DNA from: Pollenia angustigena
Lineage: Eukaryota > Arthropoda > Insecta > Diptera > Polleniidae
Direction: 5' to 3'
DNA: 64,000 bases
Assembly: GCA_930367215.1 (NCBI GenBank)
Contig: OV884056.1
Span: 51,274,308-51,338,307, forward strand
Part shown: positions 44,920 through 57,731 of the stretch, piece by piece
Layout of the letters: each line of letters begins with the position of its first letter
Position numbering within the stretch: the first letter of the stretch is position 1
Program-made: the position numbers and the translations under genes
The notes under the pieces: generated by a model
What the model saw: only the letters and a program-made list of their open reading frames with translations
What the model was told of the DNA's origin: nothing
Database searches by the model: none

Positions 44920-47900
44920 TTCGATGATGCTCCTGCTCTCTACCCCTCAAAAACACACTTCTCACCTCCTCTGCAATGAGAGTAGGTATAAAGAAACTTG
45001 ATGTTTGCAACTCTATTGCTATGAAGTTGTTTTAATTAAGACAACGATGTAGAGCACTTGTCAAAAGTTGTTGCTTTTTATTACAATGATGATGAAGTTT
45101 TTTTTTAATTATTGTTTTAAGTTTTTAATATGGCATACATTCAATTGTTATCTATCAACGAATGACCATTGAAACATATTTCATCTTTATTAAGTGCAGA
45201 AGGGGCTATTTCAGTGATTAACATAAGTTGAGAGGGGCGCAAGACAAGAAAGAGTAAAATATGAATTAGTGCCACAATAGTAATTTAAAAAGAACAATAA
45301 CTCTTTAGTAATGTTGAGTTTTTTTTTATTGTTTAAGTTTTTTCCCCGGTATCGTTTGTTCGTGTTCTAAAGGGGGTTGTTTAATTTTAGTTGGCTTTTC
45401 TTGTTATTTTTTGGGGGGATTGCACAAACTTTTATAGTCACTGCCCGTATAAACAGACGACCATGCTTGGACTATGATGATGATAATGATGCTGCTATTG
45501 ACTATGACGTTTGTTTGTCTATGGGTTTGCCTGGGTGTGTTTTATTACAAACATACATAAAGTTCATTCACATTATCGAAATAATTATTGAATTTATCTC
45601 GTATTTCAGTTGTTACTCTTTTTTTGTTGTTCCTGTTGTTTTTGTTGCAATTGATGGTGCCTCTGCCACAGATATTGTTGAGATGCTGAGAACGTTGCTA
45701 AGGCTGATGATGTGGGTTGTATTTTATTTTTAAGCAGTTTTATTTTTTTTTAAATTGGATTAAATCAATTTATTATTAATAAAAATCATGTGGGTCCAAA
45801 TGCCAACAAAAAGTTCCACTCGGATAATTTTGTTAAATTTGTAGAAAATTAACTGTAAGAAATTGAAGAAGGAAAATTAATTTAATGATGATATTTTATT
45901 TGAATAATTTTAATTATAAATGAGTTTCCGTTTCTAAAGCAACAATTCATAATTTTAAAGACATTTTTTATTTTGTATTAAATTAAGATATTTTTTATTT
46001 AATACTATTCCTTTAAAAACAGTGGGCTCACAAATCGTTAAAAACTTATTTTTTGTTTAAAAAAAAGTTGTATTTTTTACTACATAAGTTTTTGTTTCCT
46101 TTTAAAAGATTTTGAAGCTGCATTGTCAAATAAGACTTTGGAACTCCATTTAACTTTTTGATATTTTAATTAAATTATTTTCATGTTTTAAAAGTAAAAT
46201 AAGAAGCAAAAATTCCCATATTCTATTTTTAAAATTATTTAATGAAAAACGCTTTAAAGTAGAACGAGCAGAATGATTTGGTGTCTTATAAGTGAGGGTT
46301 CTTCTGTAAACAAAGGGCGGAATACAGCATAAGTGAAACAAACATGTCTAACAAAGGGAATTGACTAGAAGATGAGGTCTACAACAACACTGCTTCTGTG
46401 GTCGGAATGTCAAAAATATTGCTAGTAAAAAAATGGGTTGTTTACATAAAAAACCAGTTTGTATACAAACTTTGATCACCATATGTTGACTTGACTCCAC
46501 CTTCTAGTGAATTCGCCTTGATGTCTAACGAGTAAGTTAATAATAATATTCTCTCACTTTGACTTAAGTCAATCCCAATGACTAACTGTCTAATGAGTCC
46601 TTTCTCTTATGTTAGTGAGTCATTGCATTGATGACATGGCTTATTAAACTGACTCCTATTCGCCATTTCATTGATGACATAATATAAATTTTTGACTCTG
46701 ATGACAGGCTGACACCACAATGATAAAAAGTGTAATGGGATCAAGAGCGAAGACATTTGTCATAGTACTGATGTTAAAATACATCAGCGTTATGACGCAT
46801 TTTCTATATAATTATGTTAAAAAAGTAAAGAATTAAAATTGGAAGCGAATCCGATAACGTTAGTGGACCCGTAAGCGACTTAATTTTTTTTATTTTAATC
46901 TATTTATTCGTATAAAGGTATATCTATGGATATACATATGTATATACAGACCGGATTGCAAGATGTCATAGTTCTAACTGGAATAATTATTTATTTATTT
47001 AACTGTATTTCCATACAACAAGACATACATCTTATAATTATAGTATGGAACTAGAAGAAGTTATGGTAATACAACTTAATATAATTTAATTCAAAAAGAA
47101 GTATGAAAAATTTTAAAATTTTAAGGATAAAAAAATTAAAAAGGAAAAAGAATGAATACAATTAAATTAATATTTCCAGAAATTAAGTGTCAAATGCAAG
47201 CGAAACGTCAATGAAAGGAACAAATTATAATAAAACCATAACAATGAAAGGCTAAAAAAATTTCAAAAATCAAATAAAACAATTGTGTTTTTATTTTATT
47301 TTCATTATTTAAATTCTTAATTCATTTCTTATAGGACATTTTCAACATCTTCGCCAATTGATGGTAGATGTTGGCAAGTGTTAAAAGGCTATTACAGACT
47401 TTGGATCCTCTTAATTGACTTTCTACTGCTTTTTACCCTCCCTTAGAGCTAAACGTAATTTTTCTTTTGAAGCCAGTATCAAAATACTTAAAAATTTCCT
47501 AAAAGTATTAATTCAATAAAGCTCAAATACTGGCTGTAAATTACTTAAATTCGTAATAGACGAATACAACATTTTTTTCCTTTTTGTACCACTGTTGCTT
47601 CTGCCATAACAATTTTCTGTGACAGGATGTCATTATGTCCGCTTCTTTATCTCTCCTCTAGCATCCCCCTTGCTTCATTTCAATATTTCAGATAAAAAAA
47701 AATTCATAATATTCTTAAATTGTGATTGCAAAAATGTTTGTTCGTTGCACAATAAGAGTTTACTTAAGGGGTATAACGTGTGTTTTCTGTTGTAACTCTG
47801 TTGCATGTTGCAAAAACGAAAAAAGTACCTCATTACATTATTTGAATATGCAAAAAAATCTTCTAATGATACCGTAATTACGCCGTTTTGTTTCAATTTT

Positions 47901-48980
47901 TTTTTCTTTTGCAATCGTAAATGCTCATCATACACACGATATAGAAAAGATAATGATGATGGTGATGATGAGCTCATATTTCCACTAATGACTATTATGG
48001 TACAAGTATTTGCTGTCTGTCTACCCATATGGCGGTTGGTGGTCGCTATTGTGGTTTTTGTGTTTTATTTTTGAGACAAGTTATTTGTAAAATTTATAAA
48101 ATTTAAAGTGTACAACGGGTAGATTTAAATGGAAATTTTAAACTGTTGGCAAAATTTAATAATTACATTTTAATTAGTATCTGCATATGTTAGCATGTGT
48201 TGTCTAAGGTTTACAAATGTACGACAATAGATAAATACAAATTGTTGTAAAAAACAATCTAAAAAAAAATTTAGTCATAATAATATACCAGTAAAGTCTT
48301 AAATGAAATAAGCAATTTATTTAAATTGTAAACGGAAAATTTGATAATTATCTTTGCAATATCGCTTTAAAATATAATAAATTAAAAAATTGCAGTTTAT
48401 TTTTTTTTAAACTTTAGCTGTGAAAATTTAATAATACTTCAAGTACATAATGTACAGATTCATCACTTTAAGCGACGGAAGATGTCATTTCTTACATAAA
48501 AACTTAAATAATCCATTAGTACGTAACAAGAAGAGATGTTAACAACGGTGGATCCGCTAAATAGATTTACATTAAATAAGGTTGGAGAGTTCACATCAAG
48601 GTCTATAAACGGCGATATATTCACGATGATGCTTAAAAAATTTTGCAAGCGGAGAAAATAAAACTTTTTGTTAAATTTATTGTCAACCTAATCATCATCA
48701 ATATCATCATACACAAGATAAACAAAACAAAGATAATGAGATATCAGCCACAAAACGCGAAGACATGGAAAATTTCGGACCTACTAGTACAATGACACAG
48801 TGGCTATTATTCAGTTATCGTTGCCATATTGCATTATAAGGAAGTTATGACACTTAAAGCTATTTTCGCGAGTGGCATTTCTATGGAAGCTATTTTCAAA
48901 TATGGACCGATTTTAAAAAATTTTCTAAACCGATTTAAGTCGCAATAAGATAGTTTTGGACCAAATTTAATCTAAATACT
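44920..48980. other. Long intergenic region upstream of the PP2C-like gene
   Basis: The region near 44920-45400 probably contains the minus-strand promoter and 5' UTR of the PP2C-like gene; at 45610-45660 the minus strand reads as CAACAA-type repeats. 46510-46790 is dense in TGACTA/GATGACA-type short motifs. 47338-47395 is a remnant of the MITE at 37426. Open frames at 45377-45733 (plus) and 47675-48028 (minus) are low-complexity and look non-coding. Confidence 0.4.
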
Positions 48981-49177
48981 TAAGCTTCGTACAGACGATG
49001 GTCAGATCTTACAATGTTGTCATTAAAATTGCCTAAAAATGGCTTGCAACTGTGTGAACATTGTAAGCTCATTTTCATTTGGAAGATGTGTAAAATTAAT
49101 GCATCTGACAATGGCACCATTGTCAGAAAAATGACAACATTGTAAGATCTGACAATGGCCTGTACGAAGCTTAACAT
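48981..49177. mobile_element. 197-bp MITE with TAAGCTTCGTACAG ends
   Basis: The inverted arms contain AAGCTTCGTACAG and GATCTTACAATGTTGTCAT. A partial inverted copy lies at 22735-22870. Confidence 0.7.
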
Positions 49178-50398
49178 AATAAGATAGTTTATGATCACAA
49201 TTAATATTCAGGATAGAAGTTTATATGGCGGCCTTGTGAAATTATGATCCGAATTTCATCCTTTTCAATATGATTCGTCCTTTTTGAAACATATGTACAG
49301 AATGTCATCAAATTATTTTCAAGGTTAAACAAGGTTATATGCATGGTAGGGTGTTCAGTCGATTAAGTTTTGTTCGATTAATCGATTTACAAAATGACCG
49401 TAGTTTTTCGAGGTTTTAAGTATTGTTCTTGCAAAAATAATAGATACTTAAAGAATAAAGTAGATAAAATGAAATATTTTTATGAACTTTTATTACAGGG
49501 TCGTTTTGAAAATTTGCTCGATCCATTTTATTTCGATTTCTAGAACATGTCCGTTTTTTTTAACAAAATAGCTCATGCGTTTCTCTCATTAAACTGAGTT
49601 TGGCTTAAAAATATTGTACGAAGGATAAATCTAATAATGCTAAATGAAACAAGTGTCCAAAAATGTATTAACGTAAATGTTCTTCAACAGCTTCACTAAT
49701 TCACCACTAACACATTGACTATAACATAGTACTTGAAGAAGAAGCTCCACCATCAACATCAAAGGGACTATAAGTTGTACAATAAATAAATATTTTAAAC
49801 AAGATACATCGATCGATTCTCGAGAATAAATTATTTGCAGAAGCATAGTTTAAAAAATCCAAAGTAATATTAGCTCTTTTAAAATCTAAGTGCCCGAAAG
49901 TGAAGCAACAATTTGGAGCTACATTGACAAGTTTTATTTAAAAAAGAATGTTTTTTTACTCAAGTAATAATTTTTTCTAATATTATCGTAAAAATCTCGT
50001 AGAGTATAAAATTTCTAGATTTAGAATTATTCGATTAATCGATTAATTTTAAAATTTTATTCGTTTAATCGAATAAGTTAAAAAAGGCCAAATATCGATT
50101 AATCGTTTACGAATAGACAACCAGCCAGCGGGATGGACGGATACAGTTAGAAATTTATTCTTAATCGATCGGTTTACTCAAAATTGGGTATTTTTATCAG
50201 CACAAAAGCGTTATAGCCTTTTTCGCTCCACATTTCAGGAGAGCAAAAAGTTGTTTTTGTGTAGTTTTATTCGAATGAAAAAAGTTTTCGACAGGCAGGC
50301 ACAAAAGAATAATGGGGTTAAAGAGGAAATTTTGATCCCCAAAAGTTCTATTCCTCTAAAATTCAAATTTGACTAAAATATAGTGTGTACCAAAGAAA
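49178..50398. other. Intergenic, possible decayed element
   Basis: TCGATTAATCGATT blocks at 49371-49397 and 50028-50110, partly inverted, may be ends of an old element. No frame or target duplication supports it. No gene. Confidence 0.3.
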
Positions 50399-50765
50399 CC
50401 CTGCAAATAATATTGGACTACCTGTTGCATTTAAATCAAATGGACTACTTCCTGGACTCGTCCAATGTAATAAGGTGACTAGTCCATACATGCATGTAAA
50501 ATATAGGACTGGTCCAAAGCTAGCCCCAATATATGGAAAAACATGGTCTTTTTAACATAACGATGTCCTAGGGCAGGACCATATAATCCAGCTTTGCATT
50601 ACAAAGGAGTAGTCTTAAAACTACTCCATGGTTTACTCCAGAGGATTTGAAATCGTTTAAAAACGAAAACATGGCGTTTCACTACAAACTTACTTACATT
50701 TGACCATTCCAGGGAGTAGTCCATTTGATCAAAATGGATCAGGAGGTCCAATATTATTTGCAGGG
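50399..50765. mobile_element. CCCTGCAAATAATATTGGAC-ended MITE (diverged member of the CCCTACAG family)
   Basis: Perfect 20-bp inverted ends CCCTGCAAATAATATTGGAC. The interior has GGACTA, ACTAGTCC and TACATGCATG motifs shared with 8599-12209. Confidence 0.72.
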
Positions 50766-51242
50766 TTATAATAGCAAGTAAAAACTTGCGGCAAAAAACT
50801 GTGTGTGTGTATAGCTGCTGTAACATGTCTTTATAGCTGTATTTTTAATAATAATAATATCGATATTAATATTTTTCCTATCCATATTTTCGATAGTTTA
50901 AGACTATCGATAGTACTATCGGGAGTTTCCCAGCACTAATTGAATGGCATTAAAACTTTAAAAATGGGTTAAAACAAAAATTTTACTTTTGGCTAATAAA
51001 ATTAATTTCTAAGCAACTGTGCGTCGTAAATAGTTTAATTTATGAAAACTAAGTTTTTTATGAAGCAAACTACATCAACAATTTTAGGGGTTTCTTTAAA
51101 CCTTTTTCAGCATATAAGTACATATATCGGTGTTGTATTTGGAGAAGGGGGAGTTTTGACTAAAAGCCACATTTAAATTTTAATATTCGATTCTGCTACC
51201 TTTTTTAACTTATTTAGCATATAACGAGCAAAAAATCTTAAA
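50766..51242. other. AT-rich spacer
   Basis: CTATCGATAG (50911-50920) contains a DREF-type TATCGATA site; no adjacent gene start is visible. Confidence 0.3.
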
Positions 51243-52052
51243 GTACACGGAAAAATTAAAAATTGTCTATAATCACTTAATTGATAGAATCAAGCAAACA
51301 ATTTGTTGATTTGAAATGATTATACAGATTACGGAAAATTGTAAAAATTTCAAATTGGGAATATTTTTTAATAAATGATATTTTCAATTTATTCTTGTGT
51401 ATAGTTACCCTGTTGTCTATGTTGTTTTATTATTTTGGCTTGAGGTCGTATACAAAAAAATAATAAATAAAATTCAAAAAACTTTTAATTTTATTTTTAT
51501 ATTTTTCCAATATTTCGGTCAAAATCTCTGACCATCATCAGGAGATATTTAAATAAATAAACAATAAAAGTTTAAAAACTCGGACAAATTTAACACTTCA
51601 CTGAAGAAAGCTTTATTAGAAATATTAAAATAAATAAAAATAAAAATAAATAAAAATAAAATTAAAATTAAAAGTTTTTTGACCTCAAGCCAAATTAATA
51701 AAACAACATGATATTTTCAATTTTAAATAAAATCTAAAAAATCAAAATAAATTGATTTAATTAAATATAGCTCATGTGTTACGAATTCCTAACAACAATT
51801 CTACATATTTAGATTATTTTATTTAAAACGAAAAAATAAACTAGGATTTTTTGTTATTTAATTAATATTTTAATTAAAAATTTATTTCAAAACAACTAAA
51901 ATATTAACTTAATCCAAATTATATACATATTAATTTTCTTTCAACAAAAAAAAAAATAATTGATTCAAATGTAACTTAATTATGTAAACCAAAATACTTT
52001 TTAAACAATATTTTTAATTGATAAAAAGCTACTGATAATTTTTTCTGTGTAC
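51243..52052. mobile_element. MITE with GTACACGGAAAAATT ends containing a second inverted-repeat element
   Basis: The outer ends are GTACACGGAAAAATT and the inverse AATTTTTTCTGTGTAC. Inside, 51418-51712 has its own arms (GTTGTTTTATTATTTTGGCT; TTGAGGTC; AAAAAACTTTTAATTTTA) around a centre with CTGACCATCATCAGGAGA. Fragments similar to the outer element occur near 7091-7200. Confidence 0.55.
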
Positions 52053-52552
52053 ATAGGAATAACGTATAACAAATTTTAGCAGTAGAAACCCGTTTAAAGA
52101 CGTCAGAATCCAGCATTTCTACAAATTAATTTTACATCACTACCAGTGTTGCCAATTTAGCCATTTAGTGGCTAGATTTAGCCTTTTTTCACCCTGTTTA
52201 GCCATTAAAAAATGAGTTTAGCCATTAGCCATTTTTTTTTAGCCATTTTTTAACTTGTTTAGCCATAAAATTTTTTTGCCGTTTTTCTTTTAAAAGAATA
52301 ATTTTTATTTTGTTATAAAATTTATAAAAGTAAAATAAACATTTTGAACAACTAAAACGCCTTTAATTTAAATCACAACTTTCACAAATGTTGAAAATCG
52401 CTATAAACTATGACGCTGAAACATCTTTCAAAATAAAGGAACAGTATTCCACTATTAAATTTATTAAATCGTTCAAAACAAACATCGCTGTTTCTTTCTG
52501 GTTGCAAGTATTTCAATAAAGGGATGAAGGCGGTAACAAATTTTTTTTAGAT

Positions 52553-52666
52553 ATTTCAGAATTGACTATAAAGTTGCTCTCACTTCCATGGTCTAATGCT
52601 GAAGTAGAGAGGGTGTTTAGCCAAGTAAACATCGTTAAAAGTAATTTGAGAAATAGGTTACATTAA
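52553..52666 (+). pseudogene. hAT transposase C-terminal dimerisation segment (hATC)
   Basis: 37 codons plus stop: ISELTIKLLSLPWSNAEVER then VFSQVNIVKSNLRNRLH. The 'LP.SNAEVER.FS' core is the hATC dimerisation motif. The rest of the transposase is lost. Confidence 0.8.
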
Positions 52667-52726
52667 GCAACCGTTAATTCGATTTTATCAATTAGGTAAA
52701 TATTTTTACCATAACAATACAATATT

Positions 52727-53016
52727 TATACCACCACCACAATAGTGGAGCGGGTACTATGCGTTTGTGCTGATGTCTGTAACACCTTAAAATATTGGTC
52801 CTTAGCCCTCCTTTACGTATTCCGATTGACTTAGAATCACTTTCTGAGTCGAATTAACGATGTTTGTCTGGCTGGCTGGCTGTCCATGTAAACCTTGTGC
52901 GCAAAGTACAGGTCGCAATTTAGAGATTATTTGAAAAAATTTCGTACAAAGGTTCTAATGTGGTGTAGGGTATCATAAAGTCGGGTTTAACCGACTACTC
53001 TTTCTTACTTGTTTTT
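52727..53016 (+). mobile_element. Short mini-me / Helitron-like copy inside the hAT element
   Basis: Core CACCACAATAGTGGAGCGGG, GTCTGGCTGGCTGGCTGTCC in place of GTCY repeats, and the end CTTTCTTACTTGTTTT. Confidence 0.7.
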
Positions 53017-53028
53017 TATTGTAGATCT

Positions 53029-53758
53029 GTGCCCATGTTCTGTAACTCTCGCGTCGAGAAAGTTTTCGATTGAAATGTGTGAAATGAAACAAAAATGCCA
53101 TAAATTAAAACAAACAGCTGTTTTTCTCACTTAACTGTGTCTGTAACATTTTTTGGCGAGTACAAGCTATCACGTAAGGAAATTACTCGCCAATTTACAA
53201 AAAAAGTGTGTCAGTAACATTTTGGTGAGAAAAGTTCCCGCTTTGAACTGTCAAATAAACTCACGAATAAAAATGGGGCGAGAAAAAATTTTAGCACTAA
53301 AAAACAATTAAAAATGCAAAATGCAAAGAATAATAATAATAATATTTTATTCTTGGCACATTTTTCATTGTTTTATTATTTTGCTTTTAACATTTTCATA
53401 AAATATACGAATGTCTTCAAAGCTCGTTTGCAAACAACAAACATTAAAGTCGCTCTTTACACAATTTGGCATAGCCGACGGTTGTGTTTTCGCCGCCGTC
53501 GTTGAAAAATTTTCAATTTTAGTACATTTTGGTCGCCGTCAACGATATGTGTTACTGGCGTTCTGAACGACTGCAATGTCACATCGGCTTCGAGTGCAAT
53601 ATTATGACATTTATAACGTAACGACGTAATCTCTTTTTATAGTTTTCGACAAGAGTTACAGACACACATTTTTCTCACTTTTCGAGAAATGATGGAATAT
53701 TTTGTTTCACATCTTTTCGATGCAAGAAGTTCTCACTAAAGTTACAGAACATGGGTAC
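53029..53758. mobile_element. 730-bp MITE with GTGCCCATGTTCTGTAACT ends
   Basis: The right end reads AGTTACAGAACATGGGTA, the inverse of the left end apart from one base. Sub-terminal TTTTCTCACTT blocks are inverted. A left-end fragment is at about 14420-14560. Confidence 0.7.
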
Positions 53759-54113
53759 TGGACTCAAAAGGTTGGGTAAATGTTGTCGTGATTAGGATTT
53801 ACCTTCAAATTATTTAAAGCTTTTAATTATTTAAAACTAATGAGTGATTCCTATGAGATGAACAATAACGACATCGAATTTTTCGATGATTTAATTTTTT
53901 AATATTAATTTAATTTAATATTAATTTACGTTTATTCTTATTTAACAAATTGATCGTAACTCACAATTTCATCGTAAACAACTTTAAATTAATTATTTAT
54001 GTTTTGTTATTGAATTTTTATGTGTTTTGATTAAAAAAAAATTTTTTTAGCCATTTTTTTTCCGTAAATTTGGCTATTATTGGTCACCACGTTTTGGCAA
54101 CACTGATCACTAC

Positions 54114-55494
54114 TAATATTAGAAAATTAAGATTCGTCCCATCAAAGGCATGTAAGATCATGCTATTGCAAACCTTCTTTTCTGCATGCTTTTAATACGA
54201 CTTTAAATATCAAAGCTTTAAACAACATTATCAATCTTGCAATCACAAAGTTAACTCTAGGAATCAAATATTATTTTCTTAAAAAATAATAACACAATCG
54301 CCTTCACCGAGATGGCATAGAAGGATAAATCATGACTTCCTTATATCACAATCCAAAATTTTCTAATAACATGCGAAAAAAGATCAAATAGATCGTAATT
54401 ATATCGAGCTAATTAAAACTTTAGAGATTCTTAGAAACGTCAATTTCAATTAGAAAGCACTTAATATACATACATATTAACACAATCATTGCAAGCAAAT
54501 CAATTTAAATAGAACTTCAATTGAAAACCTTGAACTTATTAGTTCATAACCTACAAACTAAAGCATTTTTAATTAAACAAAATCAAATAAAAAATGTTTT
54601 CAAATTTGTAAAGCAGCGCCACCTACTTTAAAACTCAATAGATACATAATTGCCAGTATTGTATTTGAAAGTAGTTTTTTTTTATAAAAACATTGATACA
54701 AATATTTTTTAGATACATACAACAATACAATTGATCTATTTTTATGCAAATACATAGAAAATTGAAAACATGATAGGTATGTGGGCATCTAAAAGTTCTA
54801 GATACATAAGAATAAGATACATTTATGTTTTTCAAATTACTAAAACTGATCACACGCTGTAGGTACAAGTAGCTAAAGTATGCGACAAGTGCTCTATGTC
54901 TGTCTACCAAACGCGTATTTAGTAAAGACATTTTTCAAAGTTTTTTTTTATTTTTTTTTTAAATACTTGTAGTACAAATGCATGGGTTGAGGTTGCGCTA
55001 AATATTAGACTGACAGTTTTAAAAATGTACTTTATTTTTATTAAATCTCAGGCACGCTTTGGTATGTAATATTATTTGTTTTGGTTTTGTCAATTGGTCA
55101 GAAACTGTATACATATACATATAGTATTTAATTATAATTAAGGAATGTCCAAACTTTAAGTTTGGAGCAATAAACAATGTTCTGATTCAAATGTAAATAA
55201 ATGTAAATTAAAGAGAATGAAATGCTTCTTTTTATTTTCCTATCAGAAATTATTAACTGATCTTAATAAACTATAAATTAAGCTCCTAATTATAAAAAAT
55301 CATCCCGGCATTTGTTGGCCACAATAAAAATTGATCTGGATTCCTACATCTTTTTGTTTTATTCAAAGATGCTGTACAGATTTGGATTCATTTGAATACT
55401 TAGAACGTCTACTGTAAAGTTACTAATAGAAGAAAGAGAAATAAGTAAAATTATTATGCTGAGCATAGATTCATTCTTAATTTTATTCTGATCT
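54114..55494. other. AT-rich spacer
   Basis: No convincing gene; the minus-strand frames at 54600-54931 lack homology or codon bias that I can recognise. Confidence 0.35.
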
Positions 55495-56161
55495 CTACAC
55501 GCAGAGAAAAAAAACATATTATGGTTTCCGCCATGACGACAAACAAACTATTGTTGGTTTTAACATTACTTTTTCACGATTAATAACATTTTTTTCTTTT
55601 TAACAATAAAATGTATACCTTAAAACTTCAAACATGGTTGAGTTTAACAATATTATGTTTAAAAAAAAATTAGCTACAACCTTACACTTAAATAGATTAT
55701 GGTTACTTTAAACGTATAGTTGTTACCGGCGACCATATTATTGTTAAATTAGTCTATCTAAAAGCCCCAAACATATCTTTGTTGTATGCGAACTCGTTTT
55801 TGTTAATAATAAAAACAATATACAGTCGCCGGCACAATTATCTTGACAAATAGTTCTCTTGTCTATTGGCGTTTTTTTTTTCGTTCAAGTGCCTAAGATA
55901 TCGTAACCTCAGCTTTGCTCAAAACAAAGTGCACATCAGCAACAACACTTATGTAAAATATTCTGTCCATTGTTTTGTGCACTCTCAAACTGCTGATAAG
56001 AATCATAGGTAGGCAGTGGCTTTCGCTTCGGCATAAGTATTTTTACATGCACTTCATATCAGTTATCTTGCGTGTTCTTTGCAATTGAAGGTCAACTAAA
56101 ATTGTTCAAATTAATTTTTGTGCCTTTGCTTATAATTTTGATTCATCAGTGATTTGAAAAT

Positions 56162-56637
56162 ATGGGGAATACGGCTGAGTTAACTAATATTGTAAGAGCC
56201 TCAATAGTAGCAAAGTTCAATGCCGGCTTCAAGGTAAAAGACAAAGCTAGCGCGTTCAATTTGTCGCGACAAACTGTTTATTATAAAAAAAATTTACCGC
56301 GATCCGGTCATCTTGCGAAAATTTAAAACAGACGTTCAGTCAAAACCGCAGATGAATGGAAAAAGTTATCCAGTACTTCAATTAGTAAGCAGACGATTCG
56401 GCGTTGCTTGAGAGAAATATGTTTTAAGACTTACATAGCAAGAGATATTCCATACATATCAAAACAAAACAAACTCAAGCGTTCAGCTTTTGCTACGCAC
56501 ATGTCTAAAAGCCAGAAGAGTCTTTGGACTGATAAAAGCGTATTCGAATACAATTCATCGGAAAAGAAGATTTATGTAAGACTTTCACAATTTCAAAGAC
56601 AAAATAATAAAAGAAATAAGTGTTTTTTTTTTTAATT
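56162..56637 (+). pseudogene. Tc1-like transposase, N-terminal half, broken
   Basis: From the ATG: ELTNIVRASIVAKFNAGFKV, KDKASAFNLSRQTVYY (helix-turn-helix), stop, then SKQTIRRCLREICFKTYIAR and WTDKSVFEYNSSEKKIYVR. The last block is the start of the catalytic region (normally W.DES.F); the remaining catalytic part is deleted. Non-functional. Confidence 0.75.
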
Positions 56638-56662
56638 GTCAAAATAATTGCGCCGACGAGCG

Positions 56663-57100
56663 CAAGGCGAATTCATAAAGGTGACATTTTCGAGTCATCT
56701 GTTTATTGTTTATTTTTTTGTGTGTATAGTGAATGTCAAGCTTTGTTTACATTTTGTGAAAAATTAATTCAAATTTAAAATTCAATAAAAATTTAAATAG
56801 TTGAAAATAAAACTTATTTAAATTTTATGAAATAAAAAAAATGAATATAAAATATAAACTCAAGAAATTTACAATGCATAAGGAATAAGAGGAGCCATAA
56901 TTAATTTGCAATTGAGGACTTTCTAAAGCAATTGTGTATATTTTATTAACAAAACAATTTCCTTTTTTATATTTTCAACAAATATTTTTGACATTTACTC
57001 TAACTTTTTACAAAAACAAAATACATAGTATTTTTCAATAGAAAGGGATAGGTAGCATAACTCTATCTCATGATACGGTCACCTTTATAAATTCGCCTTG
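56663..57100. mobile_element. 438-bp CAAGGCGAATT-family MITE inside a Tc1 terminal repeat
   Basis: Ends CAAGGCGAATT(C/T)ATAAAGGTGAC are inverted. Flanks GACGAGCG (56655-56662) and GACGAGTG (57101-57108) form an 8-bp duplication with one mismatch. Same family as 2004-4750. Confidence 0.8.
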
Positions 57101-57731
57101 GACGAGTGTATATGAAATTTACATATTTTAAGACACTGTATGTTTAATTTCATAAAATCGCCAAATTCTTTTTCTTTTTATTATTGCTTTAAATACATAC
57201 ATAATGTTACGTAGTTTTAGTACGAGTCAAATGGAAAAATTGCTGTTGGGTCTGTATGTCTTATTGCATTGCGCATACTTGTTTTAAAATTTACTTTTAG
57301 TGCTTTGCAAAACAAGAAAAATTTTTATTGGGTGGTTACCTTTAATGATTTTTTTTTCTGCGTGTATATCGGAATAGTTAGGGTAGTTACAGTCTTATCT
57401 TTTTTAAACAGTATATGATTTCCTTAAATTTTCCTAACTTGGCTTAGTTAATTAAGAACAGATTCATACGTTTTATTTTGCAGTTTCTTCTTCTTGGTAT
57501 TTGTTGAAAGCGACAAAATATTGGTGGTTTTAATTTATGTCCAAGTTGAGGAAATCGAAATCTTTAAAATACCGGATAAGGGGATAATTTGCCTATTGCC
57601 AATGGCGAGATTGCAATATGACAAATGGAATTTTTGAAGTAGATTTTAAATGAATGTATGTGCAGATTTTTGTATGTACTTTGTTTTTACAAGACGTTAA
57701 GAGGGTCTTGAGGTTAGATCCTAATGGGTTA

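Larger units (their letters stand above)
52144..54105. mobile_element. hAT-family element, dead, 1962 bp with perfect 8-bp TSD
   Basis: The ends CAGTGTTGCCAA and (inverted) CAGTGTTGCCAA are flanked by ATCACTAC on both sides (52136-52143 and 54106-54113). The left sub-terminal region repeats TTTAGCCAT many times. A transposase C-terminus survives at 52553. A mini-me copy (52727-53016) and another MITE (53029-53758) were inserted later. A fragment of the left end recurs at about 61625-61715. Confidence 0.85.
55821..57110 (+). mobile_element. Tc1-like element, dead, interrupted by a MITE
   Basis: The left end TACAGTCGCCGGCACAATTA and right end (inverted) TACACTCGTCGGCGCAATTA align once the MITE at 56663-57100 is removed. 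TA flanks both sides (55819-55820 and 57111-57112). Confidence 0.8.
55495..57367. mobile_element. CTACACGCAGAGAAAAAA-ended element, copy 1, interrupted
   Basis: The left end is CTACACGCAGAGAAAAAA; the right end (57350-57367) is its inverse with small changes. The interior carries repeated CATATTATGGTT/TAACAATA motifs. A Tc1-like element (55821-57110) occupies most of it. Confidence 0.6.

Noticed and set aside
45377..45733. 118-residue plus-strand open frame near the PP2C-like gene
   Set aside because: Hydrophobic low-complexity reading of T-rich sequence, antisense to the likely 5' region of the phosphatase gene; no recognisable domain.
47675..48028. 117-residue minus-strand open frame
   Set aside because: Low-complexity composition (SSSSPSSLS, KKKKLKQ), no domain, no splice or promoter support.
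49371..50115. A hAT-like element bounded by TCGATTAATCG blocks
   Set aside because: The end sequences match only weakly when inverted and no target duplication is present.
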